This document shows positions 1-12,228 of a stretch of DNA of 60,000 bases, in pieces; the first letter of the stretch is position 1, and every line of letters begins with the position of its first letter. The notes beneath the pieces were generated by a model that was not told the DNA's origin, did not search any database, and saw only the letters and a program-made list of their open reading frames with translations. The stretch covers positions 339,110,793 to 339,170,792 of the forward strand of contig NC_081408.1 of the NCBI RefSeq assembly GCF_030272615.1. Direction: 5' to 3'. The translations under genes and the position numbers were made by a program. This DNA is from Cryptomeria japonica. Its lineage: Eukaryota; Streptophyta; Pinopsida; Cupressales; Cupressaceae.

Positions 1-393
1 ATCTCATGTCTATCTCTCTATATCAAAATGATCTAATCAAGCTGCCCTATATACCCTATACAAATTTATGCCTTATGTCGACTTACAAAAATATATACAA
101 TATCAGATTACATGTCGTCTAGATAACATAAATGTATAAATATTAAAACAAATTGCCGATGCCAGATCCAAGATATGTCAGCCTCCAATACTGATAACCT
201 TTACTATACCATGTCGGCCTGCATTACCGGTGACCAAAGAAATCCTCTGTCCAGTCGGTGTAGGTGCTAGTGTAGAATTTGTGAAGTGTTTGTCAGTACA
301 CGATAGAATCAAAACATGAAGCCAGAACACAAAATCATGTTGCCATCAATGAGAATATAGAGAAACCAACCAATAGAGTGTCAATTGCCAACA
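1..393 (-). repeat. E1 3' LTR (partial)
   Basis: This is a direct repeat of 5986-6378. It ends at base 393 with the minus-strand terminus TGTTGGCAATTG and continues past the left edge of the window. The purine tract lies immediately inside it. Confidence 0.9.
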
Positions 394-407
394 ATCTCCC
401 CCTTTGG
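394..407 (-). other. E1 polypurine tract
   Basis: On the minus strand CCAAAGGGGGAGAT abuts the TGTTGG start of the 3' LTR. This is the expected position and composition for the primer of plus-strand DNA synthesis. Confidence 0.8.
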
Positions 408-909
408 CATTGATGGCAACACTCATGTGAAAAATGGTCAAGGCTTCATCTGTCAGTTTCATCCCGCCTTGCTCCCCCTGAGCCAAATATGCAAAATACT
501 CCATATCTCCAAAAATTTAAAAACTCCATAACTCCCCCTAATGTATGCAATTATTTTATTCTTTTTCACATCTATACTACTCCCCCTTTTACATCAATGC
601 CCAATTTTTTTTTTAAAAGGAATGTCAAAGAATAAGAACTGTACAATGAATATCTCCAAAAATGTCTTACTAGAGCTTGACCAACTTCAAAATTTCCGGA
701 TAAGCCTTCTCTAGTAACTCCACATAAGTATCCCAGCCAGTTTTGAATGTGCCAGAAATAGATACAAGTCAACTCAATAAATGTGCAAAAGATTCTTTTT
801 CATTTACCTCTGTCGGTGTGGGATTTCCCACCATATCCATTCATTCTTTCTTGTGTACACAGAGTGAATCCAATCATGGACTCACCAAGCCTCTGAAACT
901 TATGGCTCT

Positions 910-3869
910 TCAAATTATTTTGTCTCTTTCCTTCTCAAGAGAAGAAATTTGGTTCTCCAAAATCAAAAATTGATCATCAATTGATGTTGTCAATGAAATT
1001 AATCCATCAAAAGAGTTAGCAATACTTGCAATTTTCTCCTGAATCTCCTTTATCTTTTTATCTACATTTGTTGCAAGTAAATTAGTATTGCAACATACCC
1101 TATTTATATTTGTACATTGTTTCAAAGAATGTTCTATTAGGATTAGCTTCTCCTCAATCTTTTTGTTCTCTGTTTCAATTACCTAATCAAAAGCAACTCT
1201 CTTAGCCTGAGTAAATCTTTCTAGTGCTTGCCTGCTTGAGATTTGTTGTAAGGATTGAAAGTCTTTTGATCTGTGCTCAGTGATTACCTTAAGCTTGCCG
1301 GAAGGGCTTGCTTCATTTTCAATCTTACATTCCGGGACCAATCTATGTAGAATAGTGATTGATTGATCTATAATCCCCTTGTTTGTGGATCACTCCTCGA
1401 TCAGTTTTTGAGAAGCCATCATCATCAATTTAGTGGGACTAATCTCTGTGATGGTTTTCTTTTCTACCTGAGAAGTGTCAATTGACAATAATGATGGGCC
1501 AACAATTGGTTCCCTACCAGATTCCCCTATTTTCTCCTCTAATGTTTTATCCTTTATAACCTCTTCACTTGCAGTGGTGGCTTCACCACTTGGTGTAGTA
1601 TGGGTAACTGTCGGTTTCTCTATAGGAATAGTATTCACAACCTGTACATTTGTATCTAGAGGACAACTATCCTCAATATTAGTATCCTATACAAAGTTAG
1701 CTTATTCATTCTCAGTATTAACCGGTATCTCAGTATTTGTCTGTACATCTATATTTACCGGTGGCTCAATTTACACTATCTTAATATTTTTCAAAACTAA
1801 TGGTGAAGTGCCCATAATCCCCTTTCCTTTTCCTTCAACCAGTGTATCTACAGTGTCTATCTTGGTTTTCGATGAAGTAAAGAATCCTCTGTTTTCTCCC
1901 AAAAAATTGACCCATGCTTTTTGAGTCTCCTTTATTAGTTCATTCACTCTCCCTAGCATCAGACTAGTTATCCTATGTTTGCTATTGAATACTTCTGTCT
2001 CTGCCCCCTCAAGTGTCTTTTCCATTTCATCTGGAGCTATAGTAACACAAATAGATAATAGTTCTTGAACTTTAATGTGTTTATCTTCTTGCATAGCTGA
2101 TAATCTTCTAGCATCTAACATGTTATATAACTCATCCGGTATTTGATTTTCTATCTCTATTAAGGCTTTCTTATAGATATCCAAGTATAATAGGACTGCT
2201 TCTTCTACCTCTCTTTGTTCATCATCCTCTAAGTTTTCATAATAAAATTTAACATTCTTCAACATGTCATCTTTAGTGATTTCATCTACAATTTTTGCAC
2301 AAGTTTTAGGTGGTATGATAGTTACATTACCAGTTTCAAGTGCTAAGTCAATGTCACTCTTCTTCTTCCTCTTAGCAGTACCAGATGCAAATGTAGGTTC
2401 TTGCTTCTGTATCAGTAGCTTGATTGTGACCTTCCTAAGTAGTTGCTTCTTTGCTTCTGCCTTTGTTTCCTCCGGTTGCTTCCTAACAAACCTCTTAAAT
2501 GCTCACAATGTGTCATCCTCTGATTCAAATTCTACAGTAATAGGTTCAATATGAACTTTTGGATCCTTCCTCTTTCTGCCTTTCTCTGAGACATCATCAA
2601 TTAGTGCTTTAATGTCCTTTGAGACCTTCTGCATAAACTTACTTGCTTTTCCTTCTTGTTTCTCCCTTTTCTTCCGATTGAACTATGTTTCAACCTCTTG
2701 AGTTTTTTGTTGTGTTGTACCATAGGCCTTCTCTACCTCGCTTCTCTACCTCATCAATTGGTGCATCAATTAGCATTTTTGCATAGGCATCAAGAATCTA
2801 TGCATCTACCTCATAGCCCATTTCTTCAATCTAAATATTTCAGGGCTTAACTGCTTCCATGAGAGTCTCATCCTTCTTTACCATGAAGCATATGTCAGTA
2901 GAGTATTTTTCTACTATATGCTTAGGTACACTTACCCTAGACCTCATAGATTTTTGAAATGCCTTAAAATAACTCCATATATTATCATCTCTTTGGCTTC
3001 CTAATGCAGCAATTGACTGTTTCAATTGTCTTCCTACCGAAATGTCAAAGTCCCATTGTCTCTTACCAGAACCGGGTGAATCATTCATAAAATATAGCAT
3101 CAAGCAGACTAACAAGTTCCCATACCAGAAAGTGCCCTTCTTTTCACCCTTAATATTTCTTAAGTTGATTAGCAACGCATCAAGCATCCAACCACATAGA
3201 TATAACTTTACATTATCTCTCATCATTTTGTATGCAACCAAAATGCATGAACTGGAAACAAAATTCAGTCGGTTTGACTAAGTTACCTTATATCCAATAA
3301 TCATGCTACCAAATTTGATGTTGGTGTCAGTGATAGTACTCACTTTCATGGATCTTTTATCAGATGTAGCACCAATGATCTTTCTCATGAAGTCATTTGA
3401 AACTTTCTTGTCTGAATGTTGCCCTACCGATAGCAAACCAGTGATTGCCCGGATGGCTTCCTTGGTGATTTTGTAAGGTATGTTCAACCATATGAATTCC
3501 CCATGTACTCTGCTCAGTACATATCTGATTATCTCATCCTCAAACTCCAGAATATCCAGAATGTCTGTAAACCCTAATTCTTCAATATGTTTATATGTCG
3601 GTTGGATCTTTCTAGATTCTCCCATTAGCTCACTCATATACATTCCCTTGATTTTTTGAAGTTCCCAAGTCCTCGATATGACAATGAATATATGCCCTAA
3701 TATCCTCTACATATGCAACTACCTTCGTAACGTGAGAAAATGCTCCAACCGAGTCTTCCAAGGTAGCCACATGTGGATACCACTTGAAAATTGGCCTGGG
3801 GCAGTCCTTGACCTCTATGACAGTTGGGTTTGCAATAAAAATAGGAATAGAAGATTATCCCACTTCCAT
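910..3869 (-). pseudogene. E1 second protein, unrecognised, degraded
   Basis: A long minus-strand coding trace runs from a possible ATG at 3869 toward 910. The best-preserved block, 3643-2840, stays in one frame with a single TAG at 3278. It reads as a compact mixed alpha-type protein with segments such as FIWLNIPYKITKEAIRAITG and MMRDNVKLYLCGWMLDALL. A frameshift separates it from an upstream piece (about 3869-3650) containing PRPIFKWYPHVATLEDSV. Later pieces (2265-1771, 1638-1390, 1125-910) are hydrophilic and probably coiled coil, for example KKIKEIQEKIASIANSF. It lies downstream of gag, where pol would normally be. I do not recognise the family. It has no polymerase, integrase or protease signature. 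Plant LTR elements that replace pol with an unknown ORF are known, so this may be such a cargo protein. Confidence 0.55.
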
Positions 3870-4231
3870 GTTTAGAGAAAAATACCTTTTGATTGCTCTT
3901 GGTGAAAATCTTCAACAAATTCTTTTAGACGCTGGTGAAATTGCTCAAGAAGAAATTTGATTGCCTCTGAATAGCCTCTGATCGCACTTAGTCACTTTGA
4001 ATCACTCTAAATGCAGGGTGATTAACAATGAAGTGTATTTGACCTTTTAACCTTCGAGAAAAACCCTAATCTTCCATTGACATAAATGATTGCCAGGGAA
4101 AGATACCAGATCTCGCTTAGAACATATCCATGTCGGATAATCCTCTCCAATATCTAGAACATTTTCTAGAACCTCTTCCCACAGCATATGCAACATCTTC
4201 ATGAATTTTGCCTACCCCTAAGGCATTTGCC

Positions 4232-5412
4232 TTAGTTACCGGATGAGCTTCCTGCCGATGTAGGAGCAACCTCTTCTGTCAGATAAGTAACCGAGACATT
4301 CCCATCTAATGATTGTTCTTCAGTCTTCCTAACCCATCTCTGAGTATGATCTTGTTGAATCTCACTAACCTTCTCTTTTCCTTTTTCATTTGATCCTCCA
4401 TTATTAACCGTTAGATTTCTGCTTCTACAAAACTTAGCAATATGTCCAACTTCATTGCATGCATTACATGCATAACATGTAACATTGTTCTTCTGAATTG
4501 CTCTGCTAAAATTGATGAAATTGCTTGACCTGCACTGATTAGCCATATGTCCAAATTTTCCACAAGCATAGCATTTAACATTCATTCTGCAATATTTTGT
4601 CTTATGACCAAAATTATTGCATTTAGAACATTTACCAGGACCAGAATCAGGGTTCTGATTTGCTCTGTTTCTATATTGCCTATCCATGTGACCAAATCTA
4701 TTGCAAACAAAACATCTACTATTGAATTTATAAGCATTGAATTGTCTTACTGGTGCCTTATGGTTTTGATCTTCATTAGCAATACCGGAACTCTGTCCTT
4801 GCTCAAATCCAAGTCCACTGGAATCTCCAAATTGCCTCTGTCTCTTCAATAACTCATCAAGCTGTGCTGAGCTGATCTTGAATTTTTCTTTGTACTCACT
4901 TGCAATAATTAAATCTTCTCTCAGTATTATCACTTGTCTCTCAAGCTCTTGCTCATTACTCTGGGATTGTACCAAATCAGTTCTTAACATATCATTTTCA
5001 TGAACCAACCTACCAAATTCTTCAAACTTGTTCTTCAGGGATACAACAAGATTTTCTTCCTTTTTCTTTCCGTCCTCAATCTCCTTAGACATCCTCATAG
5101 TTATAACTTTCATTTCATTCTTCATAACCATGTTCTCCTGACTCAATTTATGACATTTCTCCTTAAGTGCATTTTCTCTTCATCATCCTGATTTTGCAAG
5201 AGTTCCTTCCTTCTAGCTTGAATAGATGATAGCCTCTCTTGTAGGACAAGAATGAATTCCTTAGCAGAATTCAATTCATCTTGTAGCTTTAAGTTCTTCA
5301 ACCTTTCAACATCATAATCTTCAAGTGCCATCTCAAGAAGCTTCTCCAAAGCCATATTCATGGATTCTGGTTTTAGGACCTTCCTTAAGTTGTTAAACTT
5401 CCTCCGAGGCAC
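4232..5412 (-). pseudogene. E1 gag-like protein with four CCHC zinc knuckles (one frameshift)
   Basis: Translation starts at ATG 5412 (MPRRKFNNLRKVLKPES), just after the primer site. The first 90 codons are heptad-rich (LEKLLEMALEDYDVERLKNL). The frame shifts near 5146-5170, where the second frame continues the same coiled coil. The C-terminal half has four CX2CX4HX4C modules between about 4730 and 4420: CFVCNRFGHMDRQY (last Cys is Tyr), CSKCNNFGHKTKYC, CYACGKFGHMANQC and CNACNEVGHIAKFC. Zinc knuckles bind nucleic acid in the Gag of LTR elements. Four in tandem is more than the one or two usual in plant copia or gypsy Gags. The tail is Ser/Gly-rich and ends at 4232. No retrotrans_gag core such as seen in E2 or E5 was found. 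Confidence 0.75.
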
Positions 5413-5415
5413 AAG

Positions 5416-5427
5416 GCTCTAATACCA
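5416..5427 (-). other. E1 primer-binding site (tRNA-iMet type)
   Basis: On the minus strand this reads TGGTATTAGAGC, two bases after the LTR end. It differs at one base from TGGTATCAGAGC, the sequence complementary to the 3' end of plant initiator tRNA-Met. Confidence 0.85.
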
Positions 5428-5429
5428 AT

Positions 5430-6378
5430 TGTTGGAAACCAATAACACTGAGAGGGGGGGGGGTGAATCAGTGTTATACTGAAATATTAGATTTTGACTT
5501 TATTAAATCATGCATACACCAACCAGTATACTAGTACATACAGAATTGAAAGAAGTAAAGTAACCAATAAGACAAATACATAAATGAGAATCATAACACA
5601 AATTTATACATGGAAAACCTCAAAGAGGAAAAACCACGGTGGGATTTGTGACCCACAATATCAATCCACTGGCCATATGAAGAGATATTATAAAATATGA
5701 GGGGCCTACACTTATGCTTGCAACAAGGGTTACAGCCTAGAGCACACTGCTTAATTACAATAGGAGCCTCACTGACTACATAAAATTCTAGACAACAATT
5801 CGGAGAAGTGTGAACTGTTAAGATAGCATCTTCTATGCTAGAATACAGTTCCAGTTTAAGCTCTGTCTATTCCGGTTGAAACCCTAAACCTCTTTACCGG
5901 AATAACCCTTACAATAAATTCCTCACATACATAATCTCTCTGATATATTTCACATCATATTACAGTCACATCGTCATAATCTCCTATCTCATGTCTATCT
6001 CTCTATATCAAAATGATCTAATGAAGCTGCCCTATATACCCTATACAAATTTATGCCTTATGTCGGCTTACAAAAATATATACAATATCAGATTATATGC
6101 TAGCCAGATAACATAAATGTATAAATATTAAAACAAATTGCCGATGCCAGATCCAAGATATGTCAGCCTCCAATATTGACAACCTTTACTATACCATGTC
6201 GGCTTGCATTGCTGGTGACCAAAGAAATCCTCTGTCCTGTCGGTGTTGGTGCTGGTGTAGAATCTGTGAAGTGTCTGCTAGGACACCATAGAACCAAAAC
6301 ATGAAGCCGAAACACAAAATCATGTTGCCCTCAATGACAACATAGAGAAACCAACCAATAGAGTGTCAATTGCCAACA
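5430..6378 (-). repeat. E1 5' LTR (949 bp)
   Basis: This is the complete LTR, TGTTGG to CCAACA on the minus strand. Near its 3' end it has a run of ten consecutive C residues (plus-strand G run 5454-5463) next to TGATTCA, a module also seen in E4 and in both solo LTRs. The five bases outside it (6379-6383, ctaag) would be one copy of the target duplication. The other copy is beyond the window. Confidence 0.9.
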
Positions 6379-6775
6379 CTAAGCATAATCTTCCTCTTTC
6401 TTAATATTTTTGATAAAATTGAGTTTGTGAAGTCTAGTATTTCCAAATCCACAATAGGCTTCCACTCCTCTACAAAAGGAAATACACAATCCTTCATAAA
6501 CTCACTTTGCATTCTCATTGTTTCCTCAATCCAATCGATTTGTTCAAAACTATTGATGATGAAATCTTCTCTATTCCATGAATCATGTCAGAATTTTTCC
6601 TTTCTCCCATTTCCAATTTTCCTTGAGAGGTGGTCTATTAACACGCTTTTGCATTCCCTAATAAATTTCCAGACAGTTGATCCTCCTAAAGAATTAGTAA
6701 AGGTGAGGATTCTACCTGAGTCTTTTGAGTTCAAATATTTCTTTTGCATCATTCGACACCAAATTTTTTGGGGCT
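6379..6775 (-). pseudogene. LINE (L1-type) ORF2 C-terminal fragment, part 1
   Basis: Minus-strand reading from about 6775 gives PQKIWCRMMQKKYLNSKDSG, then GGSTVWKFIRECKSVLIDHL and RKIGNGRKEKF, a TGA where Trp is expected, then HDSWNREDF. This matches the region after the reverse transcriptase of plant LINEs, with the pattern GS..W..I and IGNG..I.FW.D.W. The remaining downstream part is cut off by E1. The upstream part lies on the other side of E2, at 13013. The piece is dead: a stop replaces the conserved Trp, and two LTR elements have inserted in it. Confidence 0.7.
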
Positions 6776-7560
6776 TGAAGCAGTAACCGACTAGGAGGGA
6801 CCTCAAAGAGATCAGTCCAAACTAGTTAGCAAGAGTAAACATAACAAAAACACATGGACATGATGGAGGTAATGTAGAATAGGTTGAATTATATCATGAA
6901 AACTGTTTACAACCAACCAGTAACAACCAGGTTACAGAAACCGGCTCACAAGCCTACTAAAACATGCTCAAAATACATAACAGGTCACAATCGGGACCTC
7001 AAATATTAAGATCTATCTTCTATGTATAGTCCAAATCCTTGATTACATTCTAATGCTCTATTACAATGATTTATACAATCCAAGGGGCTTCAGTCGGCCC
7101 AAAAAGGGATCAAAACCCAAAGAAGAAGACCTAACATGCAAAACCAACAAGGTCGGCCTCCACCAAAGAAATTCCTCCAGAAAATTCAAAGGATGAAGTG
7201 TAGATCACGGGAAAAGGTCGGCCACACTCCAAGCAACATCAGAATCGATTCTCAAAGCTCTACAAGCTACAAAAGGGATATGGTATATCAACAATGCAAA
7301 TAGATCTAGGCAATTGGTAACAAAAAACTGTCTCAGAAACCGGTAGCGATAACTTGCCAAAAAATGATCCAAATGCTCCATGGTTTGGGAGTAAGGAAGA
7401 TAATCAGGTCTTCAAGAAAAATCCAACTACATAGGCTCTGGTGAGCCAAATTTCAGGACACATAGAAATAAATGTTGAAACTGCAAATAGAAAGAAAAAC
7501 AAAAAGGAAATATTTTTGGTTGATGCAAGATTGTTATGAACCGGGGATGCTCCTGCATCA
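6776..7560 (-). repeat. E2 3' LTR (785 bp)
   Basis: Direct repeat of 12229-13012, bounded by TGATGC at 7560 and TTCA at 6776 on the minus strand. I did not find a convincing polypurine tract at 7561-7620. Confidence 0.88.
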
Positions 7561-7638
7561 GACATCCGAGGTTGTTGAAAAAAAGTGAGTCTCTCACTTT
7601 GCTGGGGTAAGAGGAAAACCAAGGCAGTCTACCTCTGC

Positions 7639-10600
7639 CTAATAAATCCAAGATGAATCTTCAACTGGTTTTTCCTTCCACTTCACAAGATACTCCTTAT
7701 ACTGACTGCTCCAGGTACTACGCCCAATCCTACTGTTAAAAATGTCTTCAATCTGATCTGGTTCCTTCTGGGGCAATTGTTTGTCCAATTCTGCAATACT
7801 GTCCTCACTGAATTCTGGTTCATGATACTGATGAAGATCTACAATGTTAAACATAGGTGAAATACTCAAACTATCCAGTAACTCCACTTCATATGCATTC
7901 CTAGAACTAAACTTTCTCAAAATCCTGCAAGGTCCAAACTTTCTCATCTACAACTTGTTATAAGTTCCAATTGGGAATCTTTCTTTTCTCAGAAACACCA
8001 TCAATTCAACACCAACTTCAAATTCCTTATGTCTCCTCTTCTCATATGCTTTCTCCTTATACTTGTTGTTCATGTCCTCTGAATGTTGCTTAACTTGAAT
8101 ATGTAAGTCCTTCATGTGATCTGCAAATTCTTCTGCTTTTGAACTTCTCCGATATTCATTGCTAATATCTTTTAATTTTGATATAACTCTAGGATGTATT
8201 TCGACACCAATCTCAAAAGGTGTTCTTCCGGTACTCCTGTTTATCGAATTATTGCAGGCAAACTTTGCTTGTGCAAGAATCAAATCCTAACTTCCGATTT
8301 TATCTCCAACTAAACATCTCAACAAATTTCCCAAGCTACGGTTAGCTACTTCTGTCTATCCATCAGTCTGTGGATGAAAAGCAGAATTGAACTTCAAATA
8401 TGTCTTCATCTTCTTCCAAAGTGTTCTCCAAAAATAGCCAACAAAATTATTGTCTCTGTCTGAAACTATGATCTTAGGTAATCCATGAAATCTCACTACT
8501 TCCTTGAAAAATAGGTTTGCTACATGCAATGCATCTGATGTCTTCTTACAAGGTATGAAATGAGCCATCTTTGAGAATTTATCCACTACCACAAATATAG
8601 AATCATTCTCCCTCAGTGTTTTAGGCAATCCAAGTATGAAATCCATGCTTATTTCCTCCCAAGATCTTACCGGTACTATCAAAGGTTGATACAATCCCAC
8701 ATTCTAACTACCACCCTTTGCAACTTGACAAAATCTACAACTTTGCACATATTTCCTAACATACTTATGAATATGGGGCCAAAAGTAATGTTTACTCACC
8801 AATGCCACTATTTTGTCAATACCAAAATGTCCGGCTAATCCTCCATTGTGTTTCTCCTTTATCAAATTATCCCTCATAGAACTCATAGGTATGCACAACT
8901 GTATTCCTTTGAATAACATCCCATCCTGAATGAAATAATCCAAACACTTGCTTCTATCTACTGTAACCGGTTCTCTACATGCTCTTCAAGGTTCTGCAAA
9001 ATCCATGTCGTCATCATACAAGGTCTTCAATTCCTCAAATCCTAATACTATCACTCTTATCTCTGTTAGAAAACTCCTTCTCCTACTCAATGCATCAACA
9101 ACTTTGTTTGATTTCGCACTTCTATGCTTCAACACAAAGGTGTAACTCTACACAAATTCTATCCATTTCATATATCTCTGATTCAACTTACTCTGGTTGT
9201 TCAAATACTGCAAAGCTTGATGATCTGTAAACAACATAAACTCCTTAGGCAACATGTAATGTCTCCACTTCTTCAAGGCTTGAACTATGGCATAAAAATC
9301 TTGATCATACACTGAATATCTCCTCTAGGCATCATTCAATTTCTCACTATAATAAGGTACTACTCTCCCTTCCTGACTCAAGATTGATCCTATTTCTATT
9401 CTACTTGCATCACAATCCACTTGAAATACTTTATTGAAATCCGGTAAAGCTAATACAAGTTGTTCAGTCACTTTTCGTTTCAATAGTTCAAAACTTTTGT
9501 TTGCTCAGGTGGTCCACTTGAGTTCCTTCCGATCTCCCCTCATGGTCTCAGTCATAGGGTTACAAAATGAACTAAAATTTCCGATGAACTTCAAGTAGAA
9601 ACTAGCCAATCCATGAAATGATCTTACCTATCCAATGCTTTTCCCAGTGTAGGCCACTCAATAATTGCTTTTACTTTCTCAGGGTCCATCTTAAAACCAT
9701 CCTCAGATATCACAAATCCCAAATAGACTAATTCTTCCTTCATGGAAGTACACTTCTTAAGATTTATTGACAACTTTTCTTCTCTCAACCTCTGCAAAAC
9801 TTGTCTCAAATGCAACATATTCTCCTCTTTTGTCTTACTGAAAATCAGAATGTCATCCAAATATACAATAACAAACTTACCCAAGAATTTCTTCAATACC
9901 TCGTTCATCAGCCTCATAAAAGTACTCAATGCATTAGTTAACCCAAAAGGCATCACCAACCATTCATATAGTCCTTTATTTGTCTTGAATGTTGTCTTCC
10001 ACTCATCTCCTTCTCTAATCCTGATCTGATGGTATTCTCTCTTCAAGTCTATCTTTGTAAAGTATTTGGCTCCACTTAAACAATCCATTATGTCATCCAT
10101 CCTAGGCAAAGGAAACCAGTATTTCACTATGATCTTGTTTATTGCTCTAGAATTTGTACACATTCTCTACTCTCCATTCTTCTTAGGTGCTAATACTGTT
10201 GGTACTGTACAAGGGCTCAGACTTTCTCTGATCAAACCTTTCTTCAACAACTCCTACACTTGTCTATTCAACTCTTCATTCTCTGTTGGTGTCATCCAAT
10301 GTGCAGCTTTGTTAGGAAAACTAGCTCCAGGAACTAGGTCCATGCAATGACTGATACTTCTCACAGGTGGCAATCCATCAGGCACATTACCTGAAATGAT
10401 GTCTTCATATTCTATCAGCAAATATTTTCTCTTTCGGTTGTTCTTCTTCATGCTCTAGATTCTCATTCTTCTTAGGAACTAAGGCAAAACACACATTCTC
10501 ATGTCTCAATCCATCTAGGAATTTCCTTCCATTCACCAAATAGATTCTATTATTCGTATAAACTTCACTCTTCAAGGTTCCTCCAAGGGCAACAAGGTTT

Positions 10601-11011
10601 GCTTCATCCCATTAGCCACAATAGTGTTTGTATTCTTCCTCCCATCATGTATTCCTTGTCTACCAAATTGGCAAGGTCTACCCAACAAAAGATGACAAAT
10701 GTCCATAGGCATAATATCACACAAGACTTCATCACAATAATTCCCAATTTTCAATTTCACCAAACATTCTCACTTACAATCAACTTATGTTCATCCTGAA
10801 TCCATGCTATTTGATAAGGCTTAGGGTGCTTCAATCTTTCCAAATTTAACTTATTCACCATCTCTTCTGAAACAAGATTATCTGAACTACCACTATCAAT
10901 AACAACTTTACAACACTTACCAGATACCTTACATCTGGTCTTGAACAAAATCTTTCTATGCAAGGGCTCTTCATCTCTCTTTGTATGACACAAAGCTCTC
11001 CTCATCATCAA
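7639..11011 (-). pseudogene. E2 pol: protease, RT, RNase H, integrase, chromodomain
   Basis: Minus-strand domains in order: protease around 11011-10572 with active-site DSGSSDNLVS and later HLLLGRP; RT 10451-9624 with [22 protein letters not shown] and catalytic YLDD near 9860; RNase H about 9600-9000, ending with ALSRRR; integrase HHCC finger 8943-8704 (HFG...CRFCQ); core 8700-8356 with [16 protein letters not shown] and HPQTDG; integrase C-terminus 8283-7639 ending in a chromodomain-like segment (YKEYLVKWKEKPVEDSSWIY). The chromodomain marks the chromovirus lineage, in which it guides integration to chromatin. Stops occur between nearly all blocks, for example in RNase H and between the integrase core and C-terminus. 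Confidence 0.88.
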
Positions 11012-11019
11012 CAGTTCTC

Positions 11020-12119
11020 CATCTTCTGGTTTATTATCTGATCTGGTGGGTTTTTTTCCATCACTACTACTCTTTTGGTATTCTCTATCTTCTTACACTC
11101 AAAAGAACGATGTTGTTCTCCTCAACACTTATAGAAAGTTCCTCTAAATACCCTCTTGTCTTGTCTTTTGTCATCTCTTCCAAAATTCTCATTCCGGTAG
11201 CCATCCGGTTTTCTGCTTTGGTATAAATTTCTATCATCCTTCTGTTATGAATTGCCTTCTTTTCTCACTTCTTTGTCCTTGTTCTGATCCATACAGGTTC
11301 CTGTACCTTTGGTATATCCTCTTCCTCCTTGAAATCTTCCTTCGGAAAACCTTCCACCTCTGCCTCTCTGCCTCTGCTCATGTCTTTTGTTTAGCTTCTC
11401 TTCTGCCTTCAAGGCATACTGGTAAGCCTCTTCAACACTCTGTAATTTGATCAAACTGAGTTCATCTTATATAGACACCCACAATCCATTTAAATATCTT
11501 GCAACTTGTTCAACTTCGTCATCAACATGTCTGGATCTGATAGTCAACTTGTGAAATACTTCAGTGTATTCCTTCTGTCTCAAATTCTTCAACTTTCAAA
11601 ACAGATTCACTTGATAATCAACTAGCATAAATTTAGATTTCAACTTAGCAACCATCCGGTCCCATGTCTGATCTTCTCTTTATCTCTTCTCTATCTATCA
11701 ACCTGCAAATGCTCCCACCAAAGAGATGCATGACCTTTCAACCGAGTACAGACATATTTCACCTTCCTTTCTTCTGTAGTGTTTTCAAAATCAAAATATT
11801 TCTCCATCTCCGAGATCCAATCCATCAATTCATCTGAATCCAAATTTCCATCATATTCTGGTGGGGTAAAATGAGGTTTAGTATTCACCCTACTCAAAAC
11901 CCTCAAAAAAATTTCCTCATCCGGATCAACCACCGGTAGGTTTACTTTTTATGTCGGGGCTTCTTCTCCTTCATCTTCACTTACATCTTCAATGTGTTGG
12001 CCTCTTCTCTAGGCTGTCTCCATGACTTCCAATCGAGCTTCTATTCCTCGCAACATTTTCATCACAACAAGGTCAGCACGCCCACGTGCTCCACCATTCC
12101 TAGTTCCTCTTCGCGCCAT
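11020..12119 (-). pseudogene. E2 gag
   Basis: It starts at ATG 12119 (MARRGTRNGGARGRADLV), 96 bases downstream of the primer region. After two stops comes the retrotrans_gag core at 11933-11691 (PPEYDGNLDSDELMDWISEM, then KGHASLWWEHLQ), which packages element RNA. Next is a basic Arg/Gly linker (11454-11245) and a CCHC knuckle near 11130. In the knuckle the first Cys has become Phe and a Trp codon is now a stop (FYKC*GEQHRSFEC). Protease follows at once, so gag and pol were probably one frame or nearly so. Confidence 0.8.
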
Positions 12120-12214
12120 CTTTACACTAGTCCTCTGCAGCTGCAAGTTGGATCCACGATCTGACACCCTACAACAAAATTCTTAGGACAACACAATCTC
12201 TAGAACAAAAGTTT

Positions 12215-12226
12215 GCTATGATATGA
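12215..12226 (-). other. E2 probable primer-binding site (degenerate)
   Basis: On the minus strand TCATATCATAGC lies two bases after the LTR end and matches 9 of 12 bases of the tRNA-iMet type site TGGTATCAGAGC. Position supports it. Sequence match alone would not. Confidence 0.5.
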
Positions 12227-12228
12227 CT

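Larger units (their letters stand above)
1..6378 (-). mobile_element. E1: pol-less LTR retrotransposon with gag (TR-GAG-like), left end outside window
   Basis: The two LTRs are 1-393 (3' LTR, truncated by the window edge) and 5430-6378 (5' LTR). Window base 1 aligns with base 5986 of the complete LTR. In the shared 393 bp I count about 25 differences, roughly 6-7 percent. On the minus strand the LTR begins TGTTGGCAATTGACACTC and ends CCAACA. A tRNA-iMet-type primer site follows the 5' LTR and a purine tract precedes the 3' LTR, which fixes the orientation. The 5.0-kb interior encodes a zinc-knuckle gag and a second unrecognised protein. I found no protease, integrase, reverse transcriptase or RNase H motif, so the element must have been mobilised in trans. 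Its LTR end resembles that of the copia element E4, which suggests a copia relative as helper (inference). Confidence 0.85.
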
